Source of the DNA: an uncultured Eubacteriales bacterium
Lineage (GTDB): Bacteria > Bacillota > Clostridia > Oscillospirales > Oscillospiraceae
Assembly: GCA_934567745.1 (NCBI GenBank)
Contig: CAKTJM010000105.1
Coordinates: 1 to 6,495, forward strand
Direction of reading: 5' to 3'
DNA length: 6,495 bases
In this document: one piece after another, positions 1-5,800 of the stretch
Position numbering within the stretch: position 1 is the first letter of the stretch
Layout of the letters: each line of letters opens with the position of its first letter
Notes under the pieces: generated by a model
What the model was told of the DNA's origin: nothing
The model's database searches: none
Seen by the model: only the letters and a program-made list of their open reading frames with translations
Made by a program: the position numbers and the translations under genes

Positions 1-232
1 GCCGGTGCAGCGCGACCGTCTGCCCCTCGGGCAGGCCCCGCAGCAGCGTGGGCGGGTACGACAGCACCTGCCGCTCGATCCCGTTCGCGTCCATGTAGGC
101 CAGCCGCCCGGCCCCGGTGTCCTCCAGCTCCGGCGTCGTCTGGAACGCCGGGCCGGTCCGCCACCGTGCGGCCGCGTCGATCACCGCCGCGTCGGCGAAG
201 TGCTCCTCGACGACGGTCAGCCCGCGCGTCAC
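1..232 (-). CDS. Amidohydrolase-2 / gamma-resorcylate decarboxylase-like enzyme, N-terminal part
   Basis: Reading from GTG 232, whose TG is shared with the TGA of the PqqD-like gene (4-nt GTGA overlap) and which has GGGGG five nt upstream, the frame stays open for 77 codons to the left edge. The protein starts MTRGLTVVEEHFADAA and continues with RLAYMDANGIERQVLSYP around residues 46-63. The latter is the characteristic second strand-helix segment of amidohydrolase-2 TIM-barrel enzymes (R-L-x-x-M-D-x-x-G-I-x-x-Q-V-L-S). The E-x-H in VVEEHF (Glu9, His11) matches the metal-binding start of gamma-resorcylate decarboxylase-type members, in place of the more common H-x-H. The family uses one divalent metal for decarboxylation or hydrolysis. 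Its overlap with the preceding gene implies co-expression with the RiPP enzymes, so a tailoring step such as C-terminal decarboxylation or hydrolysis on the peptide is possible. Most of the enzyme, including the other metal ligands, lies outside the window. Confidence 0.75.
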   Translation of the reverse strand, partial: MTRGLTVVEEHFADAAVIDAAARWRTGPAFQTTPELEDTGAGRLAYMDANGIERQVLSYPPTLLRGLPEGQTVALHR

Positions 233-489
233 AGGATCCCCCACTTCGTCAGCTCCGCGAGGAACGCCGCGACGTCGGCCTCCAGCGTCGGACGGTCCGC
301 GTCGAACTCCTCCTCCAGCCGGTCCACCAGCTCCTCCGGCCCCGCCGCGTCGGGCAGGACGTCCCACAGGAAGCTGCCCGTCTCGTTGAGCGTGATCAGC
401 CCCTTCAGCTTCAGTGATGCGTCCCCCACGGGGACCAGGATCGTGTCGCCCGCGATGTCGCGCTTGACCAGCGTCAGCTTACAGTCCAT
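229..489 (-). CDS. PqqD-like RiPP recognition element (discrete RRE)
   Basis: An 86-residue protein from ATG 489, which overlaps the radical SAM stop by 11 nt and has GGGAG/AGAGGA purine runs just upstream; an upstream in-frame start at 516 is less likely. It matches the PqqD pattern: an N-terminal beta-region with DTILVPV and LKGLITLN, then the signature LNETGSFLWDVL (about 34-45). A helical stretch EELVDRLEEEFD (52-63) and ADVAAFLAELTKWGIL (71-86) complete it. PqqD-like domains form a winged-helix fold that binds RiPP leader peptides and hands the core to the partner radical SAM enzyme, so this protein most likely binds the leader of the peptide at 2800-2558. Full length for the family. It is a strong indicator that the operon matures a peptide, and it does not imply pyrroloquinoline quinone synthesis, because no other pqq gene is present. 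Confidence 0.88.
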   Translation of the reverse strand: MDCKLTLVKRDIAGDTILVPVGDASLKLKGLITLNETGSFLWDVLPDAAGPEELVDRLEEEFDADRPTLEADVAAFLAELTKWGIL

Positions 490-1618
490 CCGTCCTCTCT
501 CCCTTCTGCTCCTCATACGCCGCCTGGGTCAGGCGGATCGTCTCGTCCGTCATTCGGCACACGTACCGCGGCACGCCGTCGAACCGCCCCGTCTCCGTCA
601 CGCACATCGCGGCACAGGCGTGGCAGGCCTCCTTCTTTGCGCAGCCCGCGCACTCGGCGGGCATGCGGATCGCCTCCGTCGCGCGCTTCGTCTGCTCCCA
701 CGCCGCTGCGAAACCCACCGCCGGGACCGACACCGCCGGGTCGTTCATCATCCCGCACGGCGTCATCTGCCCGCGCCAGTCGATCCAGAACGCGCTCCGC
801 CCCGCCCGGCAGGCGATCCCCTCGCCGGGCGTGCCCTCGCAGGCCTCGCCCTCGCGCTCCCGGATCCCCTGGGCCATCCGCTCTGCGCGCAGGGCGAACT
901 GCTCCGGCGGGAACCGCAGGCGGTCCCACGCCACGCTGTACCGCGCGGCGTCCTCCGCCGTGAACCGGTCCCCGCCGCCGACCTGCGCCTCGTCGCGCCG
1001 GATCGGCGGGAACATGTACGTCGCCAGCTGCATCGGCGTGCCCAGCTCCTCCGCCAGCGCGTAGATCTGCGCGATCTCGCCGCAGTTGTACGGCCCGATC
1101 GAGGCGTTGAGCTTCACGCTCACGTCCATCGCCCGCAGGGCACGGATATTCTCCAGCACCCGCGTGAACACTGGCTGGCCGCACAGGCGCTCGTACGCCG
1201 CCTCGCTCCCGCCGTACAGCGTGATGTTGAACCGGAACGGCGGGTGGTGCCGGAAGAACGCCAGCCAGTCCGCGTCGATCAGCGACGCGTTGCTGTTGAT
1301 CGACACCATGATCCCCATCCGCTCCAGCTCCGTCAGCAGATAGCGCAGGTCCGGCCGGATCAGCGGCTCGCCGCCCGTCAGCAGCAGGAACAGCATCCCC
1401 TGCGCCCGCGCCTCCTCGGCGATCGCCAGCCACTCGTCCGCGCTCAGCTCCCGCCCGCGCGTGAGCTGCTCCTCCGCCGTCAGCCGGACGTAGCACATCC
1501 GGCAGCTCAGGTTGCACCGCGGCGTCAGCTCGAAGTTCCCCGCCAGCGGCAGCCCCAGCCGACACGCCTTCGCGTGCAGATAGGCCGACAGCCGCGGCTC
1601 AGTCGCCGAATGCTCCAT
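479..1618 (-). CDS. Radical SAM/SPASM peptide-modifying enzyme
   Basis: A 379-residue enzyme from ATG 1618, with AGGAGG seven nt upstream, inside the end of the kinase-like gene. The radical SAM cluster motif is CNLSCRMC (Cys35, Cys39, Cys42; CX3CX2C), which binds the [4Fe-4S] that cleaves S-adenosylmethionine. GGEP at residues 82-85 is the SAM-binding motif. The C-terminal SPASM region has Cys270, Cys288, then CX2CX5CX2CX3C at 323, 326, 332, 335 and 339, and Cys354. That is enough to bind two auxiliary iron-sulfur clusters, as in peptide maturases such as sactisynthases, AlbA, PqqE and MftC. The start SAYLHAKACRLGLPLAGNFELT lacks a fused PqqD/RRE domain, and a separate PqqD-like gene follows. 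The expected substrate is the 80-residue Cys-containing peptide. The bond made (thioether, C-C or epimerisation) cannot be read from sequence. Length and architecture look intact. Confidence 0.93.
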   Translation of the reverse strand: MEHSATEPRLSAYLHAKACRLGLPLAGNFELTPRCNLSCRMCYVRLTAEEQLTRGRELSADEWLAIAEEARAQGMLFLLLTGGEPLIRPDLRYLLTELERMGIMVSINSNASLIDADWLAFFRHHPPFRFNITLYGGSEAAYERLCGQPVFTRVLENIRALRAMDVSVKLNASIGPYNCGEIAQIYALAEELGTPMQLATYMFPPIRRDEAQVGGGDRFTAEDAARYSVAWDRLRFPPEQFALRAERMAQGIREREGEACEGTPGEGIACRAGRSAFWIDWRGQMTPCGMMNDPAVSVPAVGFAAAWEQTKRATEAIRMPAECAGCAKKEACHACAAMCVTETGRFDGVPRYVCRMTDETIRLTQAAYEEQKGERTDGL

Positions 1619-2450
1619 CGTTCTCCCTCCTCATGGTCTCCTCCAACAGCCGCACGGCGCTCTCCTCCGGGCGGCAGTCCAGCCGCCACACCGGCACCGA
1701 CGACACCAGCCGCGCCACGATCTCCGTCACCTGCGCCATCTCTTCGGCGTCCTCCATCCGGTAGGAGCACTGGCTCAGCAGCGCCGCGAAGGCCTCCTTC
1801 GCCCCCGCCCGCCGGATCGTGTCCTCCTCCGCCTGGCCCAGCAGCACCACGCCGCGCAGCGGCGCGCTGCGCGCCCGGCAGATGCCCGACGTCCCCGCGA
1901 AGAAGATCCCGTGCGCCGTGGCCCCCTCGGCCCCGACGCACACCAGCGCCCGGTCGCCGTTGACCACCTCCGCCCCGGCGTGCCGCCGCCATAGCTCCGC
2001 CTGGGTGCTCTTGCCGATGCCGCACGGGCCGGAGAACAGCACCCCCGCGCCCTCCGCCGTATACACATACGACGCATGCAGCACCACGCCGCCGTGCGCC
2101 GCCAGCACGCGGAACACGTCCGCCCCCTCCAGGATCCGCCGCGAAGACAGCCGCCCGCGGAACGTCGTCGAGAACACCAGCTCCGTCCACCCGTCGCCCG
2201 CGCGGACCCAGTCCGCCCAATAGCGCGGCTCGTCGCTCGCCCGCGGGTAGCAGTGCACGGCGCAGCGCACGCCGTCCTCCTCCCACGCCGCCGGACCGGC
2301 GGGCAGGTCGTCGCCGAAGCGCACGCGCACCACGTGGTCCGCCGCGGCCTCGTCCACCCGGAAGGGGCGGACCATCTCCGATTCCTCATATGGCTCGTCG
2401 GCCTCCACGCGGAAGACCACGCGGCCGAGCCGGTACCACGCACGCACCAT
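1599..2450 (-). CDS. HPr kinase-like P-loop protein (RiPP-associated)
   Basis: A 283-residue protein from ATG 2450, chosen for its Shine-Dalgarno. It has an N-terminal alpha/beta region (1-115) with aromatic/Arg pairs such as EPRYWADW. A conserved LHASYV follows around residue 125, then a Walker A motif GPCGIGKST at 141-149. A second nucleotide-site motif VNGDRAL lies around 163-169, and the C-terminal VPVWRLDCRPEESAVRLL at about 252-269 is typical of HprK-related proteins found beside peptide-modification genes. True HprK phosphorylates HPr Ser46 in carbon catabolite control. This copy sits in a radical SAM operon and is very divergent, so I infer a role on the peptide or its modifying machinery, either phosphorylation or ATP-dependent handling. 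The usual Asp-Asp of the HprK second motif appears here as Gly-Asp. It overlaps the radical SAM gene by 20 nt. GC is about 72%. ATPase identity is firm; substrate is unknown. Confidence 0.82.
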   Translation of the reverse strand: MVRAWYRLGRVVFRVEADEPYEESEMVRPFRVDEAAADHVVRVRFGDDLPAGPAAWEEDGVRCAVHCYPRASDEPRYWADWVRAGDGWTELVFSTTFRGRLSSRRILEGADVFRVLAAHGGVVLHASYVYTAEGAGVLFSGPCGIGKSTQAELWRRHAGAEVVNGDRALVCVGAEGATAHGIFFAGTSGICRARSAPLRGVVLLGQAEEDTIRRAGAKEAFAALLSQCSYRMEDAEEMAQVTEIVARLVSSVPVWRLDCRPEESAVRLLEETMRRENDGAFGD

Positions 2451-2456
2451 GCGGCA

Positions 2457-2465
2457 CCCTCCTCT
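2457..2465 (-). promoter_or_regulatory. Strong ribosome binding site that fixes the kinase start
   Basis: AGAGGAGGG on the minus strand lies 6 nt upstream of the ATG at 2450. It decides in favour of that start over an upstream in-frame ATG at 2483, which overlaps the -10 box and would lie upstream of the predicted transcription start. Confidence 0.85.
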
Positions 2466-2481
2466 GGGGATAGATACCTTC

Positions 2482-2510
2482 ATTATATCAGGTTTCGAGG
2501 GGTTTGGAAA
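2482..2510 (-). promoter_or_regulatory. Sigma-A-type promoter of the maturation operon
   Basis: A consensus -10 TATAAT sits at 2487-2482, preceded by TGA (2490-2488), giving an extended -10. A weak -35 candidate TTTCCA (2510-2505, four of six consensus bases) lies exactly 17 nt upstream. Transcription would start near 2475, leaving a leader of about 25 nt before the kinase-like gene. The -35 overlaps the T-tract of the preceding terminator. No operator-like repeat is evident. Confidence 0.65.
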
Positions 2511-2546
2511 GAGAAAAGACCCGCCGCGTCCGAAGACGCGGCGGGT
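2506..2546 (-). terminator. Intrinsic terminator with cUUCGg loop
   Basis: On the minus strand a perfect 12-bp inverted repeat (2546-2535 and 2530-2519, ACCCGCCGCGTC with its complement) encloses a TTCG tetraloop closed by C-G, an exceptionally stable RNA hairpin. It is followed by a T-rich tail, CTTTTCTCTTTCC. It begins 11 nt after the precursor stop codon. The tail is interrupted by C residues, so termination may be incomplete, letting some transcripts continue into the kinase/radical SAM operon. On the plus strand there is no T-tract after the repeat, so it is directional. Confidence 0.85.
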
Positions 2547-2557
2547 GAGTGTGTGGG

Positions 2558-2800
2558 TCAGGAGTTGAAGAGCTTGTTGTCGGCGATGGGGACATCATAA
2601 CAAAGACTGTAGTCACCATCAGCACCTTTGTAGTCACACGCTTCAATCGAATCAAGGAAGACGTTTCCTACGCCAGGAAGAAGATAGGGGCAGGTGCCAC
2701 CACTTTGCGAACCGGTAGGGGTCCCACAAGTCGTGGCGATATTCGCCGACAACTCGAAGTCCTCAAAGCTCATCATAGGTGCTTCATATTTTCTTTTCAT
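2558..2800 (-). CDS. Putative RiPP precursor peptide, 80 aa, four cysteines
   Basis: I chose ATG at 2800: it lies 6 nt after a GGGGGG run (2812-2807) serving as ribosome binding site. A second ATG at 2806 (adding Met-Thr) abuts that run and is less likely. The SLH gene's TGA is only 14 nt upstream of this start, suggesting translational coupling. The N-terminus (KRKYEAPMMSFEDFELSANI) is charged and leader-like, followed by IATTC. The rest is rich in Gly, Thr, Ser, Asp and Tyr, with Cys25, Cys37, Cys55 and Cys67. It ends DNKLFNS. There is no hydrophobic signal peptide and no transmembrane segment. I recognise the layout (K-x-Y-x-x-P ... F-x-x-F-x-L-S-x-N-I-A ... C) as resembling short Clostridial peptides near radical SAM genes, but cannot name a family. 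The neighbouring PqqD-like protein and SPASM enzyme make it the obvious substrate. Alternatively it is a small Cys-rich protein of other function. Confidence 0.75.
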   Translation of the reverse strand: MKRKYEAPMMSFEDFELSANIATTCGTPTGSQSGGTCPYLLPGVGNVFLDSIEACDYKGADGDYSLCYDVPIADNKLFNS

Positions 2801-2814
2801 CGTCATCCCCCCAA

Positions 2815-5800
2815 TCAAATGGCGTGCAGGAGGGCGATCACCTTGGCCGTCTCGGCTCTGGTGGTGGTGCCCTGCGGATCGAAGCGGTCGTTGCCCTTGC
2901 CGGAGAGGATGCCGCTGGCCTTCATGCTGTACACGGCGTCCTTGGCATAGCCGGCGATGGCGCTGTCATCGGAGAAGGTGGAGCCGTCCGCGGCCTTCAG
3001 CTCGATCTGGAAGGCGGCGGCGTACCGCGCGATGATCGTCGCCATGTCCTGGCGGGTGATGTCTGCCGTCGGGGCGAAGGTGGTCTCGCTGGTGCCCTTC
3101 ACGATGCCCTTGTCATAGGCCCACAGCACCGCGTCGCTGTACCAGGTGCCCGCGGGCACGTCGGTGAACGGGTTTACACCGGTGACGGCGGGGCTGCCGG
3201 ACATACGGTAGAGGATCGTGACCATCATGGCGCGGGTGAGCTTGCCGTCGGGGCCGAAGCCGCTGCCCTGGCCGTTCATCAGGCCCGCCTCGGTGACGGT
3301 CTTGACGTAGTCGTAGTACCAGGAGCCGTCCTTCACGTCGTCATACGGGTTCTTCCAGTCGCTGCCGGGGACGTTCGTGGGATCGGAGGAGATCACACCG
3401 CCGGTGCTCCCACCGCCGCCGCCGCCGCTGGGCTGGACGGGTTCGGCGACGAGGGCCTTCTGGGCAAGGTCCACGAGGGCCTGATTGGAGAAAAGTGCGA
3501 TCATCGGCTGGGCGGAGGTGTTGCTGATGACATCAGTGACTTCTTTGGTGAAGGTAGCACCGCCCGTGACCTTGATGTTGGTCAGGGAGATGATGGTGTT
3601 ATCGTCTTCGCTTGCATTGGTGATGATGATAACAGGAGACCGATATGTACCATTAGATTCCGTCCAATTAGTCACATCCGCCAACTTGTAATACATGTCG
3701 GTCGCGGTGCTAAAGACATATCCAGAGCCGGTCTTCGCAGTAGTAAGGCCATCTTGGCCGCCAACAGTGACATTGACGACGCCATTGCTGCCCTGTGCCA
3801 GTTTGATGCCAAGCTGCACGGATGTGGGCTTCGCATTTGCGACCAGTCGGAACGCGATCGCCTGATTCGTAGTCAGGTAGGTTTCATTGTTGGGACCGAA
3901 ATTCTGGTAATCAGTGATGGAGGTGGTGCTCTTTTTGCCGTCGATGAAGACAGCGCCGGAGTTGCCGTCAGTCACACCGAAGTCTTTTTGTTTGATGAGG
4001 ACATCCCTAATTTCCTGATAGGTGGGGTAGCTCTCATCGTCTTTGCCATAATCGCTATTTGCGGCCTCACTCCGGCCAGCCGGATCGTAGATACGGATCG
4101 CATCGAGCCAGAAGGAATACTCATTCCTGCCGGTCTTGTCAAAGATGGGGGAATACGCGACCTTGACCTCGGCGGTGTATTCGCCATAAACGAGACCGGT
4201 GACCTTCATGACAGGGACCTGATACAGGGCTTTGTTAGAGTCAGGGGTTGGTGTCCATGTTCCATCTTTATACTCATAGCCATAGTAGTTATTGACGGTG
4301 AACTTTTTGACGGGCTCCCCATTAGCCTTTTTCGTGACTGTCACGAAGATCTGGCCGGAGGCGGTGTTCGTCAGCGAGATGATGTCGAACCCGGTGCCCT
4401 TGAAGTCGAAGGTCGCGGTGGGCCAGGAAGACGTGCTGGGATTCCATCTGTTGAGCATCTCCGCGTTGACCGTCACTTTTTTCGCAGAATCCAGAGAATA
4501 CTGACTATACGCATTATAGGCACTGTCATAACCATAGTTGGCCTTGCTTCCAAGCTCATTCAGAGCCTGATAGATAGTCCCGCTGGTAGAAACGGCGGAG
4601 GTATTCTGGTCAGACCACCCCTCGGAATATGTTACGAACTTGGCCCCAAAGTCTTGTTCGTAGTACATGGTGGTGGCGGGGATGACTCTGATTTGGGTCT
4701 CTAACTGGGTGCCATCTGTTAGCTTACAATACAGAGGGATATAAGCGGCAGCATCAAGAGGCTTGTCTAGTGTATACGTCATGGAGTCCCACGTGCCCGT
4801 GTTGATAGCGATGCTGCCAAACTTGCCGGTAGACACAGTCAATTTGTTCGCCCTTGCGACGGACAGATAATCGACAGTATCAGCGCTTTCGACATGGAAC
4901 CACTTGAGCAGTCCAGAAAAGTTTACAGGCAGACCATAGTCCACGACATAAGTATGTGTACCCTCGACGGCCTTGATATCATAGTGCAGAGTGAGCGTTT
5001 TGCCGTCGGTGGAAATGTCGGCTCCGACATACTTGTAGATACCGCTGCGATAATTTGCGGAGACACCCTCCAAGATCGTGATGTTCTTGTTGAATCCTCG
5101 GGAAGTACCAACACTGTTTTCGATGGTGGCATCATCGTCCAGCGTGAAGGTACCAGCATTGACGGGAGAAGTCTGCTTGATGCCATTGATAAAGGTAACG
5201 CCATCCTTCACGGAAATCTGGATAGGATCAGGATTGATCCGCGCATTTGCATTGTCATCCCAATAGATGACGGTCAGGTTGTCTTCCTTCTCTACGGGTT
5301 CGACATAGAACAGGAGGAGGAAGGCTTCACCGATGCCGGAGGTCTTCCAGGGATTGCCCCAGATGCTGTCGTCCAGAGTGATCGTTTCGCCAGCGGTATG
5401 TCCTTCTGCTGTCCAGATGACGGTCTCATCATACCATTCATCACCAGCGTCGTTCGTGGTCTTATCCCACAGGACGGAAGAGGTCGTTCTATTCCAGGTC
5501 TTGGTGGCATTTGCTCCGGTTTTTCCTGTACTGTCTTTATGGACACCCTTGGTGATGGTGATTTTAGTGATTTTGAAGTCTTCAGTGTCAAAGACCTTGA
5601 TTAGACCAGGATTGCCGCCGCCACTGGCACCTTCATAGTAGCAGATCAGGGTGTTGTTCCAAATACCGGTGTCTCCATTGGGAGACATAGATTTATCGGG
5701 GTAGACGACAGCGGTACCGACGCCTCGATAACCAGCAAACCAGCTTGCATCATATTCGCCGCCACCGTCGCCTGCGATACCACCATAGTCACGGAACGCC

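Larger units (their letters stand above)
2451..2557 (-). other. Intergenic junction between precursor and maturation operon
   Basis: This is the only gene-free stretch of note in the window. From right to left it holds the UUCG hairpin terminator, its T-rich tail, the extended -10 promoter and the kinase ribosome binding site. I see no further small ORF, riboswitch-like structure or direct repeat in the remaining bases. It also marks an abrupt base-composition change, from about 50% GC on the precursor side to about 70% on the enzyme side. Confidence 0.7.

Noticed and set aside
229..1618. Pyrroloquinoline quinone or mycofactocin synthesis
   Set aside because: The PqqD-like and radical SAM pair resembles PqqD/PqqE and MftB/MftC, but the precursor lacks the Glu-Tyr pair layout of PqqA and the C-terminal Val-Tyr of MftA, and no other pathway genes are seen.
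5..1963. 652-codon open frame on the plus strand
   Set aside because: It lies antisense to the radical SAM, PqqD-like and kinase-like genes in about 70% GC DNA, where stop codons are scarce. The product is Arg/Pro/Ala-rich low complexity with no recognisable motif, while the minus strand shows clear family motifs.
2451..2483. Upstream ATG start for the kinase-like protein at 2483
   Set aside because: It overlaps the -10 box and would lie upstream of the predicted transcript start. The ATG at 2450 has an excellent Shine-Dalgarno sequence 6 nt away.
1..2800. Lasso-peptide cluster
   Set aside because: PqqD-like and HprK-like proteins occur in lasso clusters, but no asparagine-synthetase-like cyclase or transglutaminase-like protease is visible, and the partner here is a radical SAM/SPASM enzyme.
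2558..2800. SCIFF-type six-cysteine peptide
   Set aside because: The peptide has four widely spaced cysteines and not six clustered within about 45 residues.
2779..4704. 641-codon open frame on the plus strand
   Set aside because: It is antisense to the SLH protein and the precursor start. Its composition (repeated GGG, VVV and GD patterns) mirrors the opposite strand, and no ribosome binding site or domain was seen.
4894..5604. 236-codon open frame on the plus strand
   Set aside because: A shadow of the SLH-protein ectodomain; no domain motif, and the minus-strand frame is continuous through the region.
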